A DNA stretch of 49,660 nucleotides, taken from assembly GCA_041653315.1 (NCBI GenBank), contig JBAZFO010000001.1:43655-93314 (forward strand), written 5' to 3'. The stretch comes from Candidatus Micrarchaeia archaeon. GTDB taxonomy: Archaea; Micrarchaeota; Micrarchaeia; Anstonellales; JAHKLY01. Shown here one piece after another: positions 16,088-24,559 of the stretch (position 1 is its first letter; each line of letters starts with the position of its first letter). A program made the translations under genes and the position numbers. The notes under the pieces are model-generated. The model did no database searches. It was not told where the DNA came from and worked only from the letters and a program-made list of their open reading frames with translations.

Positions 16088-16767
16088 TAAATCACGTCTA
16101 AAACTTCTTTAACCCATTTATTTGGATCTGTGCTTTTAACAAACCTGCTTGCTACTAACACTCCTTGTACTCCTAATTCTTTTGCTTTTTTAACGTCTTC
16201 AGCATCTGCAATACCCGCACCACATAACACAGGAACTTCTTTTATCTTTTCTAAAGTATTTGTAACTATCTCTGGATTAACTTTTGTTAATGAAATGCCA
16301 GTTCCTATTAATTCTGGAAGTTCAATTGATAAATAATCAGGCTTAAATTCAGCTATTTGTTCAGCTTTTTCAATAGTATCTGCACAAACAATACTTAATA
16401 AAGTTGCATCTTTACATCCTTGTATTAAATGTTTTATTTTTTCTAAAGGAATTTGATTCTCAAAATGATTAATTAAAATTCCTTTTACACCAGCATCTTT
16501 TAAAGCATCAATTGTGTTGCTTCCTGTATGTGCTCCTGCTTCAAAATTACTTGCACCTTGAGCTAATATATTCTCATCTATTTTAGAAAACTCTCTTAAA
16601 TCAACAAATTGAGGACATGCAAAAACAATTACATTTTTTTTATCAGCTAATTCTTTATTATCAGCAATTGCTTTCATCAATATTTTTCCTTTTTCACCTA
16701 AACTTTCTTTATATGTTTTAAAATTTAACAAGATTATAAATTTATTATTTAATTCTTCTTTATTCAA
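16087..16767 (-). CDS. tpiA: Triose-phosphate isomerase, archaeal type
   Basis: Interconverts dihydroxyacetone phosphate and glyceraldehyde 3-phosphate. ILLNFKTYKE holds the N-terminal Asn-Lys pair, SIELPELIGTG the catalytic Glu and VLCGAGI the phosphate-binding strand. At 226 residues it has the short archaeal form. The start is a TTG at 16767, overlapping ispD by 8 bp, with GAGGTGA a few bases before it; the next Met is 30 residues in and would remove the Lys. Lying between ispD and PAP2 in an isoprenoid operon, it would supply the glyceraldehyde 3-phosphate that DXS needs. Confidence 0.95.
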   Translation of the reverse strand: MNKEELNNKFIILLNFKTYKESLGEKGKILMKAIADNKELADKKNVIVFACPQFVDLREFSKIDENILAQGASNFEAGAHTGSNTIDALKDAGVKGILINHFENQIPLEKIKHLIQGCKDATLLSIVCADTIEKAEQIAEFKPDYLSIELPELIGTGISLTKVNPEIVTNTLEKIKEVPVLCGAGIADAEDVKKAKELGVQGVLVASRFVKSTDPNKWVKEVLDVI

Positions 16768-17497
16768 TTAATTCACCTCTTTTTTTAAGAATTGTTTCTG
16801 CTATTTGAATATCAAACGGAGTTGTTATTTTTATATTGCTTGGGTCTCCTAAAACATGTGTTATTACATATTCTTTTCCATATAACTCAACTAAACTTAT
16901 ATCATCAGTTATGTTTGTTGGATTTTCAAAAAATTTATTAAAAAGATCTAAAATAATTTCTGTTTTAAAAACTTGAGGAGTTTGAACTGCTAATAATGTA
17001 TTTCTATCTGGAGTAAAATATTTGTTTTCACCCACAATGGCACGTATTGTATCAACTGGTTTTATAGCTGGAAAAACAGCATCTGCGTCATTATTTAAAA
17101 TACACATTAAACAATCCATTATTATTTTTTCTGTTACTAAACATCTTACTCCATCATGTATTCCTACAACAGCATATTTAACTTCTCTCAAACCATTATA
17201 AACTGAATTATATCTTTCTTTTCCATCTATTGCAAAATCTAAATTAAAATTTATATCCCAAGATAAAATTTGTTCTTTTCTTTCTTCATTTGTTACGACT
17301 ATTATTTGATCAACTAAGGGTAAATTTGCAAAAACCTCAATTGTTCTTTGAACTATAGGTTTTTTATTAAGTTCAAATAATTGTTTATCTTCTCCAAAAC
17401 GTGTTCCTTTTCCTCCTGCAGGTATAATAATACTTACACCTTTTTTAAGATGTTTTTTCTCTTGTTTTGGTAAAGTTTGTGTTTCAGTCATTCTCAT
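16760..17497 (-). CDS. ispD: 2-C-methyl-D-erythritol 4-phosphate cytidylyltransferase
   Basis: Third step of the MEP pathway: joins CTP and MEP. The nucleotide-binding start IIPAGGKGTRFGEDKQLFEL is typical; VGIHDGVRCLV, FPAIKPVDTIRA, QTPQVFK and ITDDISLVE are the usual later motifs. At 245 residues it is full length and not fused to IspF. The ATG at 17497 follows AAAGGAGAT and lies within the end of a 52-residue small ORF (14-bp overlap); a second Met is two codons on. The fold could fit other sugar cytidylyltransferases, but the specific motifs and the context support IspD. Confidence 0.95.
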   Translation of the reverse strand: MRMTETQTLPKQEKKHLKKGVSIIIPAGGKGTRFGEDKQLFELNKKPIVQRTIEVFANLPLVDQIIVVTNEERKEQILSWDINFNLDFAIDGKERYNSVYNGLREVKYAVVGIHDGVRCLVTEKIIMDCLMCILNNDADAVFPAIKPVDTIRAIVGENKYFTPDRNTLLAVQTPQVFKTEIILDLFNKFFENPTNITDDISLVELYGKEYVITHVLGDPSNIKITTPFDIQIAETILKKRGELIE

Positions 17498-17642
17498 TAT
17501 CTCCTTTTTCTTTTGCTTTTATATTTAAAAATGAAAATACTTTTTTTAATTTAGCACTTAATCTTTCTTCTGGATGAAGGTTATAATATAATTCGCGCAT
17601 ATCATTTGGAAATGTGCAACTCGTTCTTTTTATATTATTCAT
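17484..17642 (-). CDS. Small ORF (52 residues) between ispG and ispD, function unknown
   Basis: An ATG at 17642-17640 overlaps the ispG stop by 8 bp, and the frame runs to a TGA at 17486-17484, overlapping the ispD start by 14 bp. The product, beginning MNNIKRTSCTFPNDMREL, is basic with a helical middle (HPEERLSAKLKKVFSFLNI). Overlaps at both ends fit a translationally coupled gene, like its neighbours, and the 137-bp gap would otherwise be out of character for this operon. I recognise no family; it might instead be a decayed remnant. Confidence 0.6.
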   Translation of the reverse strand: MNNIKRTSCTFPNDMRELYYNLHPEERLSAKLKKVFSFLNIKAKEKGDNEND

Positions 17643-18735
17643 CCTTTTTTATGTTTTTAACTTCTCCATTTTGCACCATATATCCTATTAACTCAAATAA
17701 TTTATCTATTAATTCTGCTTCTGGATATGTTCCGATTTGAACTCCTTTTTTAAATATAACTCCTCTTCCTTTTCCGCCTGCTATTCCAATATCTGCTTCT
17801 TTTCCTTCTCCTATTCCATTTACAATACAACCCATTACTGCTACATGCATAATATAATCAGAATATTCGCGCATTAATCTTTCTTCTACTTGCTCAGCCA
17901 TTGAGTTTAAATCTATTTCAGTTCTTCCACAAGTTGGACAAGAAGTTAGATTAGGACCAAAAATCTTTAAGCCAAGACCTTGGAATATTATTTTTGCAGT
18001 TCTTAATTCTCTAACTGGATCACCTGTCAAAGAAACTCTTACTGTATCCCCTATACCATCTAAAAGTAAAGGACTTAATGCTGCTGCTGAAAGAACACTA
18101 CCTGAAAAAACTGTTCCTGCTTCTGTTAATCCTAAATGTAATGGATAATCTGTTCTTTTGGATAATAATCTATTTGCTTCAATCATTCTTGGTATATCAC
18201 TCCATTTAATTGATAAAACAAAATTATGAAAATCTAATTCTTCCATCATTTTAACATATTGCATTGCGCTTTCAACACTTGCTTGTGCTGTTCTCCCATA
18301 TTTTTCTTCAATATCCTTATCTAATGATCCGCCATTTACTCCTATTCTTATTGCAACATTTGCTTTTTTTGCTGCCTCAATAACAGCTTTTACTTTTTCT
18401 TTATCTCCTATATTCCCAGGATTAATCCTTACTTTATCAAAACCTGCTTCTATTGCTGCAAGCGCTTTTGTATAATCATAATGAATATCAGCAACTAGAG
18501 GCTTATTTGGAAATGCAGCTCTTATTTCTGGTAATGCTTTTACTGCTTCCTCATCATTTACTGTAATTCTTACTGCTTCACCCCCAGCACCAAAAAGTGC
18601 TTGCGTTTGTTTTATAGTTGCTTCTGCATCTGCAGTTGATGTATTAGTCATACTTTGAATTAAAATTGGATTATCTCCACCTATTTTTACTTTTCCATTT
18701 AAATCTACAACACGCGTTAATTTTCTTTGAATCAT
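17635..18735 (-). CDS. ispG: 4-hydroxy-3-methylbut-2-en-1-yl diphosphate synthase
   Basis: Iron-sulfur enzyme for the penultimate MEP step, converting the cyclic diphosphate to HMBPP. The N-terminal TIM barrel starts PILIQSMTNTSTADAEAT; the 4Fe-4S ligands are in SCPTCGRTEIDLN and GCIVNGIGEGKEADIG near the C-terminus. At 366 residues it is the two-domain bacterial form, not the longer plant type. It starts 8 bp after dxr with an AGGTGAT site before the ATG. It needs an electron donor (ferredoxin or flavodoxin), not seen here. Confidence 0.97.
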   Translation of the reverse strand: MIQRKLTRVVDLNGKVKIGGDNPILIQSMTNTSTADAEATIKQTQALFGAGGEAVRITVNDEEAVKALPEIRAAFPNKPLVADIHYDYTKALAAIEAGFDKVRINPGNIGDKEKVKAVIEAAKKANVAIRIGVNGGSLDKDIEEKYGRTAQASVESAMQYVKMMEELDFHNFVLSIKWSDIPRMIEANRLLSKRTDYPLHLGLTEAGTVFSGSVLSAAALSPLLLDGIGDTVRVSLTGDPVRELRTAKIIFQGLGLKIFGPNLTSCPTCGRTEIDLNSMAEQVEERLMREYSDYIMHVAVMGCIVNGIGEGKEADIGIAGGKGRGVIFKKGVQIGTYPEAELIDKLFELIGYMVQNGEVKNIKKDE

Positions 18736-18743
18736 TTAATCAC

Positions 18744-19931
18744 CTAATTACTTAATTTTTTAATTATTCTTTTTGCTTCTACTCTTGCTTCTCTATCAGC
18801 AACAAAAATATCAGATATCTCTGGTTTCTCAATTATTGAATTTGAAAGAATATCCATAACTTTTCTAATTATTTTTGGTATTTTACCAAAATTTATTTGT
18901 TTATCTAAAAATGCGTAAACTGCAATTTCATTTGTTGCATTCATAATCGCAGGCATTGTTCCTCCAATTTTTCCAGCTTCAATTGCTAAAGAAAGACATG
19001 GAAATTTATCAAAAGGCATTGGTTCAAAAGTCCATGTTTGTAATTTAGTAAAATCTAATTCTGGTTCTAAACTAGGATATCTTTTAGGATAAGTTAAAGA
19101 ATATTGAATAGGTAAAGTCATATCTGGTAATCCTAATTGTGCTTTAATAGACCCATCTGTAAATCTAACCATTGAATGAATTATACTTTGTCTATGAATT
19201 ACTGGAATTATATTTTTTCCATATAATTGATGTGCTTCTATTATTTCTAATCCTTTATTCATCATTGAAGCAGAATCAACTGTAATTTTAGAACCCATAG
19301 CCCAATTAGGATGAGCTAATACTTCTTCAACAGTTGCATTTTCCATTTTTCGTTTTGGCCAATCCCTTAAAGATCCGCCAGATGCAGTAATTATAATTTC
19401 TTTTATTTCTTTCCAATTCTCCCCAATAATACATTGTAAAATAGCTGAATGTTCGCTGTCTATTGGTAATAATCTTAATTCTCCATTATCTCTTCTTGCT
19501 AAAGGCATTACAATATCTCCAGCTGCAACTAAAACTTCTTTTGTTGCAATACATACTTGTTTATCGTTTTGTAATCCTTCTAATGTTGCTTGAATTCCTA
19601 CTGCCCCAACAACAGAAACAACAAGAGTATCTATCTGATTATCTTTTGATAATTCAATTAAACCTTCATTTCCTGTTAAAATTTCTCCTTCAAATGAAAC
19701 TTCTTTTTTAAACTCTTTAACATCATCTTTTTCAAAAATACAAATTTTATTTGGATGAAATTTATCAATTTGTGGTTTTAAATTTTTAAAATCTCTTTTA
19801 TCTTTTACTGCTAAACTTTCAATTTCAAAATTATGTCCTTGCGTATTTAAATTTGCAATTGCACCTAATGTTTGTGTTCCTATTGAACCTGTTGAACCTA
19901 AAATTGATATTTTTTTATGTATTATATCCAT
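18744..19931 (-). CDS. dxr: 1-deoxy-D-xylulose 5-phosphate reductoisomerase
   Basis: First committed MEP step, forming MEP with NADPH. The Rossmann start ISILGSTGSIGTQTL is diagnostic; LLPIDSEHSAILQC, TASGGSLRDWP, HPNWAMGSKITVDSASMMNKGLE and the later Glu-rich helix are the metal and substrate motifs. At 395 residues it is full length. An AGGTGAAAAT site precedes the ATG and it begins 13 bp after ispH. This enzyme is absent from archaea that use mevalonate, so it is the strongest single marker of the pathway here. Confidence 0.98.
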   Translation of the reverse strand: MDIIHKKISILGSTGSIGTQTLGAIANLNTQGHNFEIESLAVKDKRDFKNLKPQIDKFHPNKICIFEKDDVKEFKKEVSFEGEILTGNEGLIELSKDNQIDTLVVSVVGAVGIQATLEGLQNDKQVCIATKEVLVAAGDIVMPLARRDNGELRLLPIDSEHSAILQCIIGENWKEIKEIIITASGGSLRDWPKRKMENATVEEVLAHPNWAMGSKITVDSASMMNKGLEIIEAHQLYGKNIIPVIHRQSIIHSMVRFTDGSIKAQLGLPDMTLPIQYSLTYPKRYPSLEPELDFTKLQTWTFEPMPFDKFPCLSLAIEAGKIGGTMPAIMNATNEIAVYAFLDKQINFGKIPKIIRKVMDILSNSIIEKPEISDIFVADREARVEAKRIIKKLSN

Positions 19932-19944
19932 ATTTTCACCTTTT

Positions 19945-20781
19945 TTAAAATGTTTTTAATTTTTCAATTACTTCATCAATTATATACTGTGGTGCTGATG
20001 CTCCTGCTGTTACTCCAACTAAATTTATTCCTGTAAAATCTATTTGACTTAATTCTTCTGCTGTTTCGATATGATGACTTAAAATAAGTTCTGAACAAAG
20101 CTCATATAGCCTATTTGTATTTGCGCTTTCTCTCCCACCAATAATAATCATCATATCTACTTTTTTCGCTAAATCCATTGCTGCATTTTGTCTTTCTTCA
20201 GTGGCTAAACATCTGGTGTTTTCTAATTTAACATTTTCTTTTCCAAATTTATTTTCTAAAGCAGAAACAACTTCATCCACATTTTTTTGAGATTGAGTTG
20301 TTTGAACTACAACGCCAATTTTTCCTTTGATATCTAATTCATTTACTTCTTTCACTTTTTCAATTATTATTGGATTTTTAATATATGACGCAGCTGCTTT
20401 TACTTCTGCATGTTTTCTTTCACCAATTATGATTACCTGATATCCTTGATTTTCTAATTCGAGAGCTTTTTTATGAACTAATTTTACAAAAGGGCATACA
20501 CCATCAATTAATTCAATGTCTTTATTATTTAATTCCTTAATTATAGATTTTTCTAATCCATGTGCTCTTGAAATTATAATAGATCCATCTTCTACTTCAT
20601 CAACTGAATTCACTATTTTTGCTCCTTGTCCTTTCATTCTTGCATTAAATTGGTCATTATGAATTAAAGGACCAAAAGTAAATACGGGATTTGTTTTTCT
20701 ATTTAATTGCTCTTCTAAAAGTTTTGCTGCTCTTGTAACTCCAAAGCAAAACCCGCTTTTTTCTGCTACTGATATTTTCAT
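19945..20781 (-). CDS. ispH: 4-hydroxy-3-methylbut-2-enyl diphosphate reductase
   Basis: Last MEP step, giving IPP and DMAPP, through an iron-sulfur cluster. The three ligand cysteines are in SGFCFGVTRA, GVCPFVKLVHKKA and NTRCLATEERQ; VVQTTQSQKN and the ENTNRL-like SANTNRLYEL segment are also typical. The 278 residues form the compact bacterial core with no ribosomal S1 fusion. AGGTGATTAAATG is a strong archaeal binding site and start, 13 bp after ispE. Confidence 0.97.
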   Translation of the reverse strand: MKISVAEKSGFCFGVTRAAKLLEEQLNRKTNPVFTFGPLIHNDQFNARMKGQGAKIVNSVDEVEDGSIIISRAHGLEKSIIKELNNKDIELIDGVCPFVKLVHKKALELENQGYQVIIIGERKHAEVKAAASYIKNPIIIEKVKEVNELDIKGKIGVVVQTTQSQKNVDEVVSALENKFGKENVKLENTRCLATEERQNAAMDLAKKVDMMIIIGGRESANTNRLYELCSELILSHHIETAEELSQIDFTGINLVGVTAGASAPQYIIDEVIEKLKTF

Positions 20782-20794
20782 TTAATCACCTAAT

Positions 20795-21742
20795 TTATTG
20801 ATTTAAAACTGATGTTTTAATATATTTTAAAGGTATTTTTTTATTTTTAAATTTTATATTTTCTGGTAAATCACCCATACAAAATTCCATTGGATCAATT
20901 ATACCAAAAACTGTTGGTCCTGCACCTGCCATTCCAATATAATCAAAAGGATTATTAGACTCTCTTAATGCATTCATGATTTCTAAAACTTCATTTCTCC
21001 ATGGAATATCAGTTAATAAGAAACAGTTACATAATAAATCTATATTAAAAATTCCTGCTTCAAGCATTAATTCAAAATTAGAAAAACCTTCATTAATAGA
21101 GTCATGCGGAAGTATATATGCATTTTTATCATAAGCTTCAAATGCAGATTTAGTTTTTGATAAAGGTATATCAATTGTAGGTAAAACTAATACTATTTGA
21201 TAACCTTGTAGTGCATTAGATTTTATTTCTTTAATAATCTCTCCTGTACCTCCCATATGTGCATAAGGATAATTATATACACAAAATGGAACATCACTGC
21301 CTAAACTATGCCCTAATTTTGCTAAATCATTTAATGTATACTTTAAATTATAAAATCTGTTTAATCCCCTTAATATCGCAGCCATATCTGCTGCACTTCC
21401 ACCTAATCCACCAGATAAAGGTAAGTTATATTCAATTTCCATTCTGATAGGTAAATTTTTTCCTATTTGCTTTTGTAAAAATACTACAGTTTTCCAGCAA
21501 TTTCCTTCTGGTCCTGTTAATTTACTCATATTAGCTAAAATCCATGGATCTTGTGTATTTATTACGACTTCGATTTTATCTGTTTTAGGTTCAGTAAATA
21601 CAAATTTATTATGTAATTTTAAAGTTACTGCTGGTGAAGATACTTTATGTAATTTTCTTCCATCTGCTAATTTTTCAACATTTGGATCAAAATTTAAACC
21701 TAAATTTAATTTTGCAGGTGCTTGTTCTTCTATTATTTGCAT
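20795..21742 (-). CDS. ispE: 4-diphosphocytidyl-2-C-methyl-D-erythritol kinase
   Basis: GHMP-family kinase for the fourth MEP step. APAKLNLGLNF at the start and LPLSGGLGGSAADMAAILRGLN (about 108-129, the ATP loop) define the family; GMAGAGPTVFGI is the C-terminal glycine motif. At 315 residues it is somewhat longer than most bacterial IspE, with extra segments after the ATP loop. Mevalonate kinase and homoserine kinase share the fold, but the APAKLNLGL start and position between dxs and ispH favour IspE. GGGAGGATG is its binding site. Confidence 0.93.
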   Translation of the reverse strand: MQIIEEQAPAKLNLGLNFDPNVEKLADGRKLHKVSSPAVTLKLHNKFVFTEPKTDKIEVVINTQDPWILANMSKLTGPEGNCWKTVVFLQKQIGKNLPIRMEIEYNLPLSGGLGGSAADMAAILRGLNRFYNLKYTLNDLAKLGHSLGSDVPFCVYNYPYAHMGGTGEIIKEIKSNALQGYQIVLVLPTIDIPLSKTKSAFEAYDKNAYILPHDSINEGFSNFELMLEAGIFNIDLLCNCFLLTDIPWRNEVLEIMNALRESNNPFDYIGMAGAGPTVFGIIDPMEFCMGDLPENIKFKNKKIPLKYIKTSVLNQ

Positions 21743-21818
21743 ATACTCATCCTCCCACTAATTGATGTTATAAATTATGCTTTAACAACTTATAAACCTT
21801 TTGAATAACCTAATTAGT
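21743..21818 (-). promoter_or_regulatory. Probable internal promoter before ispE
   Basis: This 76-bp gap is the largest within the operon. On the minus strand GGTTTATAAGT (about 21798-21788) reads as a TATA box some 50 bp before the ispE ATG, and GGGAGGATG just before the start is the strongest Shine-Dalgarno in the operon. ispE and the genes after it could be transcribed separately from dxs. Confidence 0.45.
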
Positions 21819-23720
21819 TTATAATTTTTGTTTTACTCTTTCTGCAATTTTTTCAGGGGATAAACCTGTTATGTCCATTAATTCAGGTATTGTTCCCCAT
21901 TCAATAAATTCATCAGGTATACCAATTCTTGTTATTGTTTTTCCTTTTTCTAATATTATATTATCCTCTAATAATTCTAAAACTGCAGAACCAAAACCAC
22001 CAGGTAAGTTATTTTCTTCAACTGTAAATACCTTATTGCATTCTTCTATTGCACTCAAAATTAAATCTTTATCTAAGGGTTTAATAAAACGAGCATTGAT
22101 TACTTTTATTTTCTTTCCTTCTTTTTCTAGTATCTCAGCTGCTTTTAATGAATTATCAACCATTCTTCCAACTGCAATTAAAACTGCATCTGGATTTTTA
22201 GTATCTTTTACGATTTCGCCTTTTCCAATTTCTATTGTTTTCATTGATTCTAATTCAACACCAACTCCAGAACCTCTTGGGTATCTTAAAGCAATTGGTC
22301 CCTTATATTCTACAGCTGTTTTTAACATATTTCTTAATTCATTTTCATCTTTAGGAGCCATCAAAACTAAATTTGGTATTAATCTCAAAAAAGATAAATC
22401 AAAAGTTCCATGATGTGTTGGACCGTCATCTCCTACTAATCCCCCCCTATCCATTGCAAAAACTACATGTAAATTTTGCATACAAACATCATGTATAACT
22501 TGATCATATGCTCTTTGTAAAAATGTTGAATATATAGCTACAACAGGGATAATTCCTTCACAAGCCATACCTGCTGCCATTGTAACTGCATTTTGCTCTG
22601 CAATACCAACATCAAAAAATCTATGTGGATATGCTTTTTGTAATAAATCCAAACTTGTTCCTGGAGCCATTGCTGCTGTTATTCCAATTATTTTATTATT
22701 TTCTGTACATAATTCAACCAATGCTTCTCCAAATACTTTTTGATATGTTGGAGGGGCCGAATTATTTTTTATAAATTCTCCAGTTTCAATATTAAATGGA
22801 GACGCCCCATGATATTTTGTTGGATTTACTTCTGCTGGTTTGTAATCTTTTCCTTTTATTGTTTTAACATGAACAATTACGGGCCCTTTAACTTTTTTTG
22901 CTTCTTCTAATGCTTTTTCAATTTCTTTAATATTGTGTCCATCAACAGGTCCAAAATATGCAAATCCTAATGTTTCAAAAAATATTTCATCACTTAAAAT
23001 TGTCAATGCTTTTGATCTAAGATTTCTTGTAATTTCAAGCATTTTTTCATCTTTAATATTATCTAATAAATAATGAATATCCTTTCTAACTTCATTAAAA
23101 ACTGGAGAATATACTATTTTATTTGTTAATCTATTTGTATATGCTCCAAAAGCACCCACATTAGGAGAAATAGAAATTCCATTTTCATTTAATACAATTA
23201 TTGCAGGAGTTTTTGTATAACCTAACATATTCATGGCTTCAAATGACATACCCGCAGTTATTGCTCCATCCCCAATTATTCCAATTACATTAAAATCTTC
23301 GCCATTTAAATCTCTAGCTAACGCCATACCTAAAGCTGCAGAAATTGAAGTTGAAGAATGTCCAACATTAAAAGCATCATATTTACTTTCATCTCTATTA
23401 GGATAACCGCAAATACCATTTTTTTGTCTTAAAGTATGAAAATTATCCCATCTCCCAGTTAATAATTTATGAGAATATGCTTGGTGACCAACATCCCAAA
23501 TTATCTTGTCTTTTGGTGAATTAAAAACTCTATGTAATGCAATTGTTAATTCTACTGAACCTAAATTAGAAGCTAAATGTCCTCCTGTATTCGAAACAGT
23601 TTCTATTATTTTAGTTCTTAATTCTTTTGCCAATAAATTTAAGGTCTCATAACTACAAGATTTCAATCCATTTGGACATTCATAAATTAAATTTTTAATA
23701 TTATTTTCCATATTAACCAC
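21819..23720 (-). CDS. dxs: 1-deoxy-D-xylulose-5-phosphate synthase
   Basis: Thiamine-diphosphate enzyme that condenses pyruvate and glyceraldehyde 3-phosphate. GHQAYSHKLLTGR, GDGAITAGMSFEAMN (ThDP loop), VDGHNIKEIEKALE, VGIAEQNAVTMAAGMA and DDGPTHHGTFDLSFLR are present in order, covering all three transketolase-like domains over 633 residues. It follows the HTH regulator by 4 bp with AGGTGG before the ATG. A general transketolase is excluded by the DXS-specific domain order and length. Confidence 0.98.
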   Translation of the reverse strand: MVNMENNIKNLIYECPNGLKSCSYETLNLLAKELRTKIIETVSNTGGHLASNLGSVELTIALHRVFNSPKDKIIWDVGHQAYSHKLLTGRWDNFHTLRQKNGICGYPNRDESKYDAFNVGHSSTSISAALGMALARDLNGEDFNVIGIIGDGAITAGMSFEAMNMLGYTKTPAIIVLNENGISISPNVGAFGAYTNRLTNKIVYSPVFNEVRKDIHYLLDNIKDEKMLEITRNLRSKALTILSDEIFFETLGFAYFGPVDGHNIKEIEKALEEAKKVKGPVIVHVKTIKGKDYKPAEVNPTKYHGASPFNIETGEFIKNNSAPPTYQKVFGEALVELCTENNKIIGITAAMAPGTSLDLLQKAYPHRFFDVGIAEQNAVTMAAGMACEGIIPVVAIYSTFLQRAYDQVIHDVCMQNLHVVFAMDRGGLVGDDGPTHHGTFDLSFLRLIPNLVLMAPKDENELRNMLKTAVEYKGPIALRYPRGSGVGVELESMKTIEIGKGEIVKDTKNPDAVLIAVGRMVDNSLKAAEILEKEGKKIKVINARFIKPLDKDLILSAIEECNKVFTVEENNLPGGFGSAVLELLEDNIILEKGKTITRIGIPDEFIEWGTIPELMDITGLSPEKIAERVKQKL

Positions 23721-23724
23721 CTAT

Positions 23725-24411
23725 TTAGATTTTATCTAATTCTTCTTTAATTTTTGCTAAACTTATTTCAGTAATTACAATTGGTATTTGTTCTTTTTCT
23801 GCTATTTTAATTGCTATCGGATCTACATCTTTTAATTTTTGAAAAACAACAATACTTGGTTTTAATGAAGCTACTCGTATCGCCACCATTGGGCTTCTTC
23901 CTGTTGAAACATCTGAAAAAATAAATGCTCTTTCTCCCATTGCACCATATAATCTTGTAAATTGACTAGAAGGTAAATCCATTATTACTTTCAAACTTTT
24001 TATCATTGTATACCCATAAATTTTCTTTGATTCAATTAATTCTTCGTTTGCTACAACTTTTCCTTTTATCATTTTTACAAAATCCAATGCACTTATACTT
24101 GTTGCAAATTCATGAATTGAAAAATATTCCCCTTCTTTTTCCATTGACTGAGTTAATAAACCAATAACCTTTCCTCCTTTAGAGGTATCAATATCAATAA
24201 TTGCATCAACAAATCTTTTGATTACAGTAGTTCCTGGAGAAGCTCTTCTATTACTTTCATAATCACTTATCGTAGAAGGCACTATAGATAAATGTGAGGC
24301 CAACTCTGCCTGAGTGATCTTAAAAATCTCTCTCCATTTTTTCATTGTTTTTCCAGGACTACGTGATAATACTATCTCTCCTGCTATTTCATTTTTTAAT
24401 TTATCTTCCAT
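23725..24411 (-). CDS. Archaeal HTH (XRE-type) regulator, first gene of the isoprenoid operon
   Basis: Residues 25-65 form a Cro/CI-type helix-turn-helix (KITQAELASHLSIVPSTISDYESNRRASPG). The remaining 160 residues look like a ligand-sensing domain (GERAFIFSDVSTGRSPMVAIRV; EKEQIPIVITEISLAK) of the archaeal COG1709 regulator type; that assignment is from memory. It starts the operon: dxs begins 4 bp after its stop. AATTATAAAG lies about 20-25 bp before the ATG, so its mRNA may be leaderless. Autoregulation and control of isoprenoid synthesis are inferences from position. Confidence 0.85.
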   Translation of the reverse strand: MEDKLKNEIAGEIVLSRSPGKTMKKWREIFKITQAELASHLSIVPSTISDYESNRRASPGTTVIKRFVDAIIDIDTSKGGKVIGLLTQSMEKEGEYFSIHEFATSISALDFVKMIKGKVVANEELIESKKIYGYTMIKSLKVIMDLPSSQFTRLYGAMGERAFIFSDVSTGRSPMVAIRVASLKPSIVVFQKLKDVDPIAIKIAEKEQIPIVITEISLAKIKEELDKI

Positions 24412-24523
24412 AAAATATTCACTTTATAATTTAACAATAAAACCCTTTAAAAAAGTATCGAACTTGGGTTCAACAAATGACGTAGTTAACGAGAATAAAA
24501 AAATTGATAAAATAATCACAATA

Positions 24524-24534
24524 CTATATAAATT
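24524..24534 (+). promoter_or_regulatory. TATA box for the JAMM protease gene
   Basis: CTATATAAATT lies about 30 bp before the ATG at 24560, which supports a near-leaderless transcript and the chosen start. Confidence 0.45.
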
Positions 24535-24559
24535 TAATAATTCTCTCTTTAAATATTAT

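Noticed and set aside
20795..21742. ispE as mevalonate kinase
   Set aside because: Both are GHMP kinases, but the APAKLNLGL start and the surrounding MEP genes favour IspE, and no other mevalonate gene is present.
14088..24411. Bacterial contamination or assembly chimera as an explanation for the MEP genes
   Set aside because: Archaeal-type TPI and HTH regulator lie inside the operon, binding sites and base use match the flanks, and archaeal genes border both sides. Read coverage would still be the proper test.
24314..24559. N-terminal extension of the JAMM protein
   Set aside because: This part is antisense to the HTH gene and its promoter, has no domain features, and the TATA box at 24524 fits the later start.
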